Assembly: GCA_024305405.1 (NCBI GenBank)
Contig: JAKNDB010000110.1
Span: 1,302,001 to 1,366,000 of the forward strand
Direction: 5' to 3'
Length of the DNA: 64,000 bases
Source of the DNA: Dirofilaria immitis
Taxonomy: Eukaryota; Nematoda; Chromadorea; Rhabditida; Onchocercidae
In this document: positions 52,601 through 64,000 of the stretch, one piece after another
How the letters are laid out: each line of letters begins with the position of its first letter
Numbering within the stretch: position 1 is the first letter of the stretch
Notes under the pieces: model-generated
Database searches by the model: none
What the model saw: the letters and a program-made list of their open reading frames with translations, nothing else
Told to the model about the DNA's origin: nothing
Translations under genes and position numbers: made by a program

Positions 52601-55600
52601 GCAGATTCTTTAGTTGCTCCTGTAAATGTAAAAAGAAAAATTTATCTCTTAAATTTTAACTATATTTCACGAATGACAGTAATGATATTCAGAATTAATG
52701 CTAACGTTGAGATGGCGTAATTGTGCATCTTTCCACGTGCTTCCAAATCTGCTGCCACCATTTTAGCTTTCAGTTGACGTCGTTCTTCATCACGTTGCTT
52801 CAGTGCTTCTTCTTGTGAACGTAACAGCTGCTTAGCTGATGCTAATCGCACTTCTAACGCACGTTTCTCTGCAAGTTTTTCTGCACTGCATTTATTTAAA
52901 ATAGCAAAAATAAAAAAAAACAAAAACAAAAACAAAACCATTAAAGAAATTTTTTTAATTTGTTACCTTCTTCCATATCGGTTAGATTTTCTTCAATAGT
53001 TTTGTAGCGTGTTTCCTGTTTATGAATTGTTGTATGAGTGTCGCTCGTCTTTTTCTTCAGACGATCAAAAGCTTCACGGTATTCGTTCTATAATCATTAT
53101 AACTAATTATTTCTATAAATGATGTCAAATAAATAGAATGATTATTTAATAGTCCGTAAGTTCAAATAATTTTTTTGATATTTTGAGAAGAAAGGATAAT
53201 AAAAGTTTAAGAGTAAAGCTTACTCTTTCACGCTCTAATCTCTCGATTCGACTAATTAACGTTTGAAGTGTATTTTCAAGTTGATTAATATCAAGCGTTT
53301 CACCGATATTAATTGTTGTTGCTATAATAAATAATATTAGAATATATTAGACCATACTAACTTAAATTAGTTAAAGCAAATATTCCTGTATTTTGTATTT
53401 CAATGGAGATCAATTTGTTTAGCTTTTTTCATCACCATCATATCATTGCTATCAAGCGTACCTCCGGTACGCCCTTCCGTGCTGGTATAGTCGATGGATG
53501 GTGGGAAAGGAATTGAACGCGGTATTTCAGTCTCAGTCAGTTGATCACGATCAACATCTTCCTGAAATATTCAGAATTAGTAGTTGTTATGAAGTTTAGA
53601 TCTTTCGCCATATATGTTCTTTACATTTTATGATCTATTAAAAATGAATGTGTAAAACTTTATCATACGATTGATTGATTACCTTCACTTTGTGTAATGT
53701 TACTGCGTGTGTGGTTACGGAATAAAATCGTTTAAGTGAATCAGCCATGATATCTCTTTCATTCTCTACTTTATTATAATCATGTTGTAGTGATGTCAGT
53801 CGCTGTTCCGTGTTCTCAAATCGTGACTAAAATATTTTGGAGATATTCATCAATGTAATATACATAACTATAATAAGCACAGCATAAAGCTGCTGTTTAC
53901 TTAAAAATAAAAAAGTGGTTTTTTACCTTTAGATCTGCTAGTTCATATTTTCTCGATTCCAACTCCTGTAAAGCATTGAGTCGACCGTCTTCTGCAGCTC
54001 GATGTGCATTCGCTAAATCTTCCAGAGATGATTGATATTCGTCCGTCCGACGTACCATTTGATCTTTGCCGAACTGTAGCTCTTGTTGAAGTTTGGTAAC
54101 TTCAGAGCGTAAAGCATTACGTTCCGTTTCAGCAATAACAAGCTAAAAAAACAGTATGTTTAATATAATCGGAGCTTTTGGAGTAGTTATTGTTGCAATT
54201 GCCTATGTTGAAGAAGTTATAAAATTAACGTACTTTATCTGAGGTATCTCGAAGATTCTGACGCATCTTGTTCATTTTAGCATCGAATGACTGAGCCAGT
54301 TGGGTAAGATGATCTAGTTGTTTCACCTTATCGCGATAAATGTTTTGCAGTCGTTCCCGCTAAAATCTAGCTTTTTAATTTACTTCTTGCAAGACATTCA
54401 AGAATTAAGCTTGAATTCTTTCACTGTAAAAGTTCAAGTTATCAATTTAAATCCCGCTAAAAGTTAACTCTTATTATTTACTTCTTGCAAGATATTCAAG
54501 AATTAAGCTTGAATTCTTCCATTTAGAAGTTTGAACTATCAATTTAAATAAAATAACTTACTTCTGCTTTGAGATGATCGAGTGCGTTCTTCTGTTCCTT
54601 GATTGTTACTTCATATTGTTGGATTTTATTTCGGAGGCGTTCAAGTTCAAACTCTTGATTTGTATTTGTGCTCTGGAATTCCAATATTCCTAGTATTATT
54701 TTTGTTCATTTATTCCCTTAGTTGATTTTGAAATCTTTTAATTTGAGTTCATTTGTGCAATTTTTCCAGATTCACTATTGGAGTGCAAAAGTTATCGATA
54801 CCTTCAGCAGATCGTATTCTCTTTGCAGAATTTCAAGTTCATTTCGTGTCTTGGCATGTTCACTTTGCAATGTAGCATACTGATCCTCCACAGAACGCAA
54901 TCGACCTAATGCACTTTCCAAATCTGATTCACGAGTTACAGCTGCCGATTTCAGATCTGACACCTCTTCCTCCAGACGTCGAATTTGCATGTTCACTATA
55001 ATAATAAATAAGACCCTACTTTTTTAAAAGGTTATAAAGAAAGTGAGATTTCCTAATTCCAATATAAAATACTTACGATCTCTTATCTTAGAATTCTGAT
55101 CATTGACAGTTTTGTTCAATGATTCAGCTCGTTCATTGGCTGTCGCAAGTTGTGTCTTCAGCGCATTATTTGCAGTCTCAACAGCTTTAAGCTCGGATCG
55201 TACTGTGTACACTTCAGTCTTCCATTTTTGTATTTCCTGAAAAGGAGAAAAATAAGGATTTCGTGAAAGAAATGAAACTTTTAGATGCTTCTGAAAAATT
55301 TTGACCAAGAATTCGCTTACACTTTCAGCTGCTTGTCGCGCGTCTTCTAAGTCATCCTTGAGTTTCTGAATTTGTGCTAATGTTTGTTCATACTTTTCCT
55401 TTATCTCAACTTTCTCACGCTCCAACTGATTTTCACGATTTTGTGCTTCGGCAAGTTTCCTTTCAGCTTCGGCAAGTTTGTTACGAAGTTCATCTTCAAC
55501 AAGTTTGATCGATTCCAGATTCTGAAATTTGGCTTCATTTTTATTTCATGAGAAAATATTCAAAAGCCATTCTGAATCTATAATGGATAGATAAGATTAA

Positions 55601-58600
55601 AAATGTTTTGAAAATATAAAATAATTTCATTTAATCTAATTTTTGGCATTAAGAAACAGATAGCTACCTTATTATATTGCTCTCTTTCATCATCAAGATC
55701 ATTCTGATGCTTGTCATGAAGCTGTGAAATTTCGATCTTTAATCTGTCAATTTCTTCCTGATGTTTACGTTTCAGTTCCGTTATCTCAGATTCTTGTCGT
55801 TCGATTTCACGATTTTTTTGTATGATTTGGTCTTCCAAATCTCGAATCTTACGTTCAAGCTCATCCTAAATTTAATCTTTATGATTTTTAAATTGGTTAT
55901 TTTAGGAAAAATTCGGTAATGTTAAGCTTATCTCTATGAAATCAAGCTGACGGAACCTTTTCTCCGAGAAGTTTATCAAATTCAAATTTCCATTTGTCAT
56001 TTACTTCTCTGATTTTAATTTCGAGTATTTCGGTATCATAAACTGTAGGACCACTTGGAGCGAGTGAAATCTTATCTGAAACACGTTTCTTATCATTTTC
56101 TAAAAACATGTGGAAATTTTTTCAGCGTGTCAAATCAAATATACCTGTTTCATCTGCTTCATCTCTGCGTGTACCACGAGAACTGCTTTCAGTTTCTTGC
56201 TCTAGTCGTTTGATTTTCTCTGCAAATTATAGGACTGATATTATTTTTTACAAAAAATTTTAAATAAGTTCCAAATTGGTAGGCAGTTACTCATTCTAAT
56301 TTTATCATATATATAAAAAGGAAAATTACGTAAAAGTTCTTCTATTTCCATTTTTGCCTCTTCAAGTTCTTTTTGTAGAAGATGTGCACGATTTGTTTCT
56401 TTCGTTAAAGCATCACGTGTCCTTTCTTCCTGTTCCGCAATAGTTCGATTTTCTGTTCGTAATTTTTCGATTTCCATTTCCAGTTTCCGGATTTGTTCTT
56501 TCAACATTTCGGCATCACTCTCAGCTTTAAGTTTTTGGCTGAAAAACAGCGACTGTGAGTTAGCAATTAAAATATTTGTTAACGAAAATTAGAAATTTTC
56601 AGTTAAAAATAAAGAAATTAACAATCAGGATTTTTTCTTTTTTTTCCTCTTTTGTAAAGACAAACTTGATCGCATCCTGCTTTTCTCTTTGAAGACGATT
56701 GTTTAATTCATTAAGTCTAGCAATTTCTTTTTGGCTTGTAATTAAATCATTTTCGACAGCTGTTATTTTAGCTTGACCGCTTTTGATTTGCGTATCAAGC
56801 TCATCATTGTGTCGGCGTAGCATACTTAGCTGATTCTCATAATCGGTTATTTGAAGTTTGAATTTTTCAATTTCTTGTGTTAAACCTGTAAATTTTTATT
56901 TAATGGTATAGCAATATATAGCAGTTTAGTATAGATTTAAATCCAAATTTCAAAATAGAAAATATTTAATATTTTTATGAAATATCACTTACGGCTCGTT
57001 GTTTTTCCGCTTCTTCTCGAGTTGCTTTTTCATTGTCTAATTGATGTTTTAAATCGAATATTTGTCGTGAAAGTTCATCTTTTGTTTACTAAAACAAAAT
57101 TAATATCATGAAATGATATAATTCATATGCAAAATATATTAAAATGCTAAACTTATCTGTGAATTATCGGTAGATGATGTAAAGGAAGTACACAGAAACA
57201 TAATCGGGCAACAAATCTTTTGTATATATTAGTAGGATTACCGCAAAACTTCAAACAATCAGACGAAAGGACTAAAGAAAATTGTGGAGGGAAAAAGCGA
57301 AAAATAAGTGAATTTTTATTTAAAAAATGAAATGAGCAAAGAGGATAAAATTGTAGGAAACAAAAAAAGAAGCAAATGGGATGATGTTGTTTTCCTATCT
57401 TCATTCCTCTATTTTTCGCTTTTAATTGAAAAAACAAAAAACTGCCAAGTTTTTGCATGATGTTGACTATTCATTTTGAAATTTACCGCCTTTTTTTTTT
57501 TTAGAAATTCTTGTTTATAATTTATGAATTGAAGTGAAATTTATATGCTTGTTTAAATTGTGAGTTAATGCTTTTACCCATATTCATCTCTTTGTTGTTT
57601 GATTTCACGTAGTGTTTGTTCCGATGTTGCAATTGTCTTATTAGCATTCTCGTATTCGTTATTTAATTTATCGAATTCAGAATTTAACGTATCATAACGA
57701 GTTCGTTGTAGGTCAAGCTCATTGGTTAACTGACGTTTGATTTCATCGAGATGACGCAATGCAACATCTTAAATGAAGAGATAGTTTTTGAACTAATTTC
57801 AAGTCCTTCAAATGATTTATTATATTTTCGATTTTAATTATATTCTAAAAAATATTTCATACAACCTTTTTCTTCCAGTTTACGTAGTGTAATGTTGTAT
57901 TCATTCTCAGTATCTCGGTATTTATCCCTCATTGTATTTAGCTCCGTTTTCAATTTCGTATTCTCACGTTGAATCATCTCAATACGATTTTTTAATTCAT
58001 TGATACTAAAAAAAATTAAGAAATAATTGCTGAAGTACGTAAATTATGTGAGTAACATTGTAGTTCCCATTCAAATTATAAAGTATTCACCGATTTTTAT
58101 ATTCTTCTTCGAGTCCAAGATTGATTTCATGTTCTTTGTCACGAGCTTTTCGTTCTTCCTCGGCTGTTGCTTTCTGATATTGCCTTCAAATATATTTCTT
58201 TTCTTGCTTAAATTCAAGTTTAGTTCAAGTTAAATTATTAAATTAATTTAAAAAGATTAATTTTAAGGAAATCAATGTAAACCAAGTTGATAGATGGAAA
58301 TGAAAATTAATAAGCAAAGGCACATAATGGAGAGATGGATTGATAAATCATTATCATAACCAGTACGCATAGATAAAGTGAAGTTAAATAATGAACTATA
58401 AAGAAACAACTACTATTAAAAGCTTTTTTTCGTCAGTTTAGTTTAAAACTTAGTTTAGGTAATGCATCCAAAAACAAGAAATATACTGCTAACTGATGCA
58501 ACTTGTTAATCTCTTCTTCCAAAAATTTTCTAGCTTTCTCAACTGCTGCTTTTTCTAAATCAGCGGCACGCAATCGTTCTTCCAAACGTCTTATTTGACG

Positions 58601-61600
58601 TTCTGCGTCATCCAAACTTTTAATTCTGAAATTTGTATTTCGTAATAGTATGGAGTTTTTTTGTAAATCATGAATCATGTTTTTATTAAAATTTCATACT
58701 GATTCGTTAAGTCACGTTTGCTTTCTGCCAAATGTTTGTCTAAATAACGTCGAGCTTCATCAGCATGTTCATATTTGTTGACGAATTCTTTCACCTGAAG
58801 CAATAGGAATTAGAAGTATTATAAAAATATAAGTCTTCAAGACTGAATGTAGAAAATTACTAAACTGTTTTACAGTTATAAATTTTAATTAACCTGGTTT
58901 TCAACAACTTTTAGTTTTCTTTCCAGTTGTTGTATTTGGCTATCTTTGTTACGAATGATGTTACGAACACTGCGTAATGCTTCCGATGGTGGAAGTGGCG
59001 TACCGCCTGTGGTATTAGTATTTTTAGTTCTTATGAAATAATTATTGTATCTCGTATTTTTAGAACTATTATTTTATTAAAACTAAAATTTGCATGTTAT
59101 ATTATCCAATAGAAAAATAACTAATAGATTATCTTTTCGATATCACTGATTATCACCTGGAGAAAGTGAACGAGTTCTTTTCTCTCTTTCTGGACCACGA
59201 GAAGCATCCTGAGCCAATTCATGTAGTTTGCGAAGCGCAAGCTATAAACAGAAAGAATATAAAAATTAAAGAAATTTTTTAAAAATTAGAAACATTATGA
59301 AGACAGTCAAATTAACCTGATTGTCTGAAAGGCGTTCTTTGGTCCGTTGAAGTTCAGCTTCAAGTGCAGCATTTTTACGTTGTGCTTCATCACCTTTCGA
59401 TTCAAGCTCAATATTTCTTTCAATGCATTCTTCATATCTGCAAGCAATTGTTTTTGGATATTTTTGTTGAGTTAATTTCAATTTAAAAAATTTCAAGTAC
59501 TTCATAATATGTTTTATTTGCTCTGATTTGGATCACTCTTATTTACCTACTTTTCATAAGTTCATTGTATAGATCTGTATCGCTAGTTACAGCACTTGTA
59601 AGTTTAAGCTGATCGAGCATCTGTAATCCTGGCTGATGTACATTCTGTTGACTTTCGCGTATTCGCTTAATTGCTTCAATTAATAAGGTATCCTGAGTAA
59701 TAGTTTCCCCTCCTCCACGGCCACTTTCAATTAGTAATGGTTCTTTAATGCCACTGTATGCACCCTGAAATTTATATTACATCAATTAAATTGTATTGGA
59801 AGTTTGTTGAGTTATTTGAAATTTAAAATATTCTCTAATAATTGAATTATTAGTTTTAATGAATCATAATTCCATTTTATATAGAAGATGCTGACACCGT
59901 TTATTGATTTTTCCTAAATAATTTTATAAATCTGGAAAACTTTCAGTAAGAATTTCAAAATGATTACCTCAACGCCGGCAAGATTCAGTTGTCTAGTTAA
60001 ACCACCAACATTCCGAATTGTTCGAGTGAATTCATTACGTTGATTTTCCAGATCATGTTCCGTTTGCTCTCTGTGTTGGATCAATTGTCTACGAACACGT
60101 TGCAACTCAGTCCATAAATCCATCATCTTTTTCTGTTCTTCGCTTAAGTATTGAGCAAGATTCTGCAATAATTTTTAGCTGTTAATTGCTTCCTTAAGAT
60201 AAGGATGATGGGTTAATCTTTATTCCATATTTATATCTTATCATTACTTTACATGCTTACCTTTACAACCATAAAAATTCATACCCTTTCACGAGTTTTG
60301 TAAACGCGTTCATTTTCACGCATATTTGTTTCAAATTGTTGACGTAAACGTTCATTTTCATGCAACAATTGATCATTTTGGATACGTTCTTGTTCCAGCT
60401 GTATCCGGTAATCATCAACCCTTCAAATTATCTTTCATTTAGCTCTTCTATTTTTCTGGATTATATTTATTATTAAATAATAATTATTTAAACAAAAAAA
60501 TTTAGATATGAACTTAATTTCAAATTAAATACACCTTCTACGTTCCTCATCTAATTTTGCAAGAAGTTGATATTCAGCATCATCTAAGCCTCTTTTAGGA
60601 CTCCATAATGTTTCATCCTTGTATTTTGCATCCGGATACACGGTTGAATCAATTAATGTGAACGATGATGGTTCATCTGATCGGCGTGATGCCATTCGAC
60701 TTTCAAGATCAGCAATATGACGACGATACTCTTGTACCTAAAGTTAGAGATTCTAAATAAATTTACAACTGACAGAAAATTTGCAAATTTTTATCTTGTT
60801 TGGAAATGTTCGATCGATTTAAGATTCAGCAAAATTAAACCTTATGTTGTAAAGCCGATATCATGTCGGAATATTCTTTTGGTGCTCCACATTAGCGTCG
60901 ATACGTTGACGATATTTATTGAGATCCTCTTGCGTACGATCGAGTCGTGCTGCGGAAACGCCTTTTCCATAGCTATCTATCTCAAGCATCATGTCGCTAT
61001 CGAATGAATCGGAAACGTGATACACGTTTTCACCATTAGTATCCCTGTATTCATGCCGGAAATCGAATGCACATTAGCTTTCTCTTATTTACGGATATAT
61101 AAATAATTATTACTTTCGTGTTTTCCCAGTCTCTCTCAGTTTATATTATCAAGAAGTGAGAATTTTTCTAAAAATTCGGAATAAAATAAATAGCAAAAAG
61201 TTTTAAAAATTTGATGCTCAGAATCATCGTGAAAAGTTTCTTTTACTGATTTCCATTTAAGCACCTGCAGTCTTTTGATTTCGGAAAAAATCATTATTGT
61301 TGATGTAGCTTCTCTTCATGATTTTACAATACGAAGCCTCTTTTATAGTAATTCGAATTTACTGACATTTAAAGCATTTAATTTATCCTTTCATTTTTCC
61401 AGTAATTGAAATCTTTAATAGTAATCTCTTCAAAGTATGATACGAATAATTCTTTTTCCTTAAATTTTTAAGAATCGTATGCCCGTTTCATTCAAGAATT
61501 TTTTTCATCAACCATGATGCTAAATAACAGTACTAATAATTTTTCTGCCAGGATTTATGAAATTATTTCATTTGAGAAGAAAAAGAAGACTTATTCTTAG

Positions 61601-62418
61601 TTTTTCTTTCATCATTGGTTTTTCTCTATATTGTATCATCATTCCTGCTAGTATTTCTTTTTTCCTCTGAGAATTTTTCTATTTTTGTTAGCAGTTTTGA
61701 TGTAGAAATTATTATACACAATACTTTATGAAATTTACATTTAATTTTTTTTTGGAACGATAAATCGGTGGCAACTACATTAAATTTAAAATATACTTTT
61801 AGCTCATAAGTTCAAGTCTATTTCTGCTATATTTTAGCGATTTGTTTGTTTTAGCATTTCATTTTCCATAGTTGCTGCTTAAGATGAAGTACAATGAATG
61901 CAGAGTTATTATTTGACGAGAAATACTATCAAAAATGAGTAAGAGTGAGGGAAAAAAATTCTAATCTGTTATTTAAGAAATCCATTAAGTGGATTCATTG
62001 TTTATTACTATCCAAGAAAATTTTTCCCTTTTTCTTGAAATTTTACTGTGCTATAAAATACGCTAGTGAACCTCCGGAATTCCTGCGAATAAATCCAATT
62101 TCATTTTCTGTGAATTATCTATGGCATGTTATTTATTGGGATTTTTTAGAATTAACATTTTTGCATTTTTTCTTATTTGTTATGGGCGAAATGTTTTGCT
62201 ATTAGGTTGGACATCTAAATTTAAATTTTCAATCTAAAACTTCTATTTCAAACAGTATTGCTATATGAATATTATTATAATAGTAGGAAAAATCGACTTG
62301 TCTACGAATTGAGCTTACCAGTAAAATTCTCCATAATTGGAACGGGAACCGGGGCTGTCTGGCACGCGACTGATCAATTCAGTAGTTTGAGTACCACCAC
62401 TTACGTCAGCACCCTCAT
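49628..62418 (-). CDS. che-10: rootletin (ciliary rootlet coiled-coil protein), CHE-10-like
   Basis: Forty-one exons, about 2,040 residues (human CROCC 2,017). Exons 5'-3': 62319-62436 (ATG 62418), 60841-61044, 60535-60737, 60285-60420, 59968-60162, 59547-59764, 59317-59437, 59157-59241, 58894-59006, 58700-58794, 58487-58625, 58091-58173, 57866-58005, 57578-57767, 56993-57088, 56666-56885, 56330-56538, 56145-56219, 55957-56075, 55668-55865, 55321-55521, 55077-55236, 54802-54995, 54562-54672, 54234-54359, 53927-54142, 53683-53826, 53462-53561, 53224-53321, 52967-53087, 52706-52880, 52440-52619, 52178-52369, 51845-52051, 51480-51679, 51202-51303, 50785-50928, 50339-50583, 50171-50247, 49955-50068, 49628-49701. 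The N-terminal rootletin domain is marked by [20 protein letters not shown]; then a continuous coiled-coil rod with the conserved [20 protein letters not shown]; then a Gly/Ser/Thr tail. It builds rootlets of sensory cilia. Bases are missing near 60877, 57080, 52730 and 51548. Confidence 0.94.
54381..54549. repeat. 72-bp direct duplication in a rootletin intron
   Basis: Copies at 54381-54452 and 54479-54549, each starting TACTTCTTGCAAGA and containing AGAATTAAGCTTGAATTCTT, about 88% alike, separated by 26 bp in the intron between exons 54562-54672 and 54234-54359. Confidence 0.88.
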
Positions 62419-63086
62419 CCATTTTTGTTATAACTGCTAAAAAATTCATAAGCCGTAAAAAATCTTCGTCTCTTCCAAAAAATTCAAATGAGAAGATTAA
62501 TTTTTTTTTATTACAACAAATAAACTGTTAGTATATTGTTAAGAAAGGAAAAACAGATTAACAATTGTTAGACATACTGGTAAAAATAAGCCTAATGTTG
62601 TCCTTGGATGAATTATCCTGAAGTAAAGTGATTATATATGCTAATTTTGTTCGTATTCTTTCATTTATTTTCTGAGAGAGGAAAAAAGAGAAGGGAAAAA
62701 ATTTTTTTTATATTTTGATTTATTCATATATAAATCATTCAAAATTTGTTCATAGGTATCAAGCAATATGCATAGGTATCAATTCTTTTTAAAAATTTTC
62801 CTCTATGTTCTAATTTTTGGAAAACTAACTGCACAAGATTGAATAGAAGGAATAATTAAGAAAAATATATAAAAATATCAATAGTTAAGATAATGTTGAA
62901 GATAATCTTTCAACTATTATTTTATATAGCTAGTTTAACGATTAGTTTCGATATTTTATGCGATAATGATAGCATATGGTTCTTTCTTGTTTCTCGGTTA
63001 AAAATTTTTAAAAATAACGAAGGAACAGATAAGAGATGAGGAAGAATTAAAGATCGGAAAGAATCACTTGATGCAAAAATGCTCAC

Positions 63087-63422
63087 CCTGTGATTCTTCA
63101 CGTAATAACCTCTCTTTTTCTGTGTTTCAAAAACTTCCTGTTGTTCACTTGGTGTAAGTGCACGAAATTTGACTTGTGACGTTACAATTGTCCACTGGCC
63201 GGGTCGTAAAATTTCAGTTCGGGAACTACTTCGTGAATTGCTGCGACTTCTCAAATATGGACTGTCCCGTATAGGACTGCCGGCGTAGGTTCGAAATGTT
63301 TCTGGACACGATACTGAGCCTTGGCTATTTCGACCAGATTGTATTTCACTACGACGGTGATCAACTGATGAATTGGGCCGTTGCGGAATTCCTCTTGTCC
63401 GAATACAACGACACGTTGATTT
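63087..63422 (-). CDS. candidate 5' exon of rootletin or of a separate transcript
   Basis: On the minus strand this block reads as a long, basic, Ser/Arg-rich segment (RSRSNSRSSSRTEILRPGQW) followed by an ordered part (FRALTPSEQQEVFETQKKRG) and ends at KNHR with an AGG/GTGAGC donor at 63087. A second frame over its 5' half (ATG at 63457, MLFTCSGSANVRNQRVV) is also open for 68 codons. Codon use and complexity are clearly coding. It lies about 650 bp upstream of the rootletin exon with ATG 62418, on the same strand, but its donor phase does not join that exon without a shift, and that exon has its own TTTTTTAG acceptor 18 bp before the ATG. It may be an alternative first exon. Confidence 0.5.
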
Positions 63423-64000
63423 CTAACGTTTGCACTACCACTGCAGGTAAAGAGCATGAACCTGCGCGCCTTCCATTATCCTTTTATATTCGAGAGAGCG
63501 CTTTCCTTCTCAGTTGTCGTCGTCCACTATTTAAACCTGCCTATGGTGTCCACTCTACATTTTCCTTATTATAGTTCAATTTTGATCCGATTAGATCAAT
63601 TTCATAATGTAAACTCAAAGAAAAAAGCCACGCGCATCCAATTTCGTTGTGTAATGGAAAATTTAAATATTTGAAAAAAATTCGCTGGTATAAGTAATTA
63701 TTTATACACATAGAATATATATCAGTGGATAGATCTAGATTTCAAAGAAGATATATGAAGTTTATAACCCGTGACACATACACATGCAGATCAGATTCAA
63801 TGTTTCAACACTGACGGAATAAATTCAAAACTAAAATAAGAATAGACTTGTTTTAGCTATTGCTGCTAATTGCTGATTGCTTGAAATATTCGCTATTTGA
63901 AATAAAATTTCTCCAGTTTCATCAGCATATACGCACACATAAACCTTATCTTTTTTCCTTCTAGTCTTCACAATCAATATAATGTTATAGGGCAACTAGG
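63423..64000. other. 5' flank of the rootletin locus
   Basis: AT-rich sequence upstream of the candidate 5' exon, presumably promoter. A CTTTACCTGCAG acceptor-like site on the minus strand near 63441-63453 could be a trans-splice acceptor. Nothing else is recognised up to the window edge. Confidence 0.45.

Noticed and set aside
63296..63674. Two overlapping plus-strand frames near the right edge
   Set aside because: They are antisense to the Ser/Arg-rich candidate exon on the minus strand and show no splice structure of their own.

Overview
This is eukaryotic nuclear DNA from a nematode, most likely a filarial (clade III) parasite. It is strongly AT-rich, has many small introns ending in TTTCAG or TTTTAG, and shows acceptor-like AG sites directly in front of start codons, as expected for spliced-leader trans-splicing. 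The protein families fit this: rootletin (CHE-10 type), AP-2 alpha adaptin, type II PI 4-kinase, a tetraspanin, an RNFT-type RING ligase, a nitrobindin and a NUAK/UNC-82-like kinase. The species is inferred only from style. No rRNA, tRNA, CRISPR, intact transposon or prokaryotic gene was seen.

Layout, left to right: (1) 82-997, minus: first kinase exons of a NUAK-like gene running off the left edge. (2) About 1-12 kb: AT-rich intron or intergenic DNA with two weak exon candidates. (3) 12.07-15.72 kb, minus: an unrecognised, probably secreted protein in about 11 exons. (4) 16.6-16.9 kb: a perfect (TGA)95 microsatellite. (5) 20.5-22.5 kb, plus: an unrecognised intracellular protein. (6) 23.6-25.7 kb, plus: a tetraspanin. 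(7) 25.8-26.4 kb, minus: a possible small basic protein. (8) 27.4-30.8 kb, plus: an RNFT1/2-like membrane RING E3. (9) 33.0-35.8 kb, plus: a nitrobindin with a signal peptide. (10) 37.8-44.3 kb, plus: AP-2 alpha, 21 exons, full length. (11) 46.9-48.0 kb, plus: the N-terminal third of a type II PI 4-kinase whose catalytic exons are missing. (12) 49.6-62.4 kb, minus: rootletin, about 41 exons and about 2,040 residues, possibly with one more 5' exon near 63.1-63.4 kb.

The genes do not form a pathway or a convincing operon; intergenic gaps are mostly 1-2.6 kb. AP-2 alpha and PI4K2 both act in endosomal and plasma-membrane trafficking, but their adjacency looks incidental. Rootletin is the ciliary-rootlet protein of sensory cilia.

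Read across the whole window, conserved exons are repeatedly broken by single missing bases in short homopolymers: at least five in AP-2 alpha, four in rootletin, and others in the kinase, RING ligase, secreted protein, tetraspanin and PI4K2. This looks like consensus error rather than gene decay, so exon models here should be protein-guided. Candidates for unusual biology are the secreted nitrobindin, the truncated PI4K2 locus, the two unrecognised genes, the very long TGA repeat, a perfect 19-bp hairpin and a GC-rich island.
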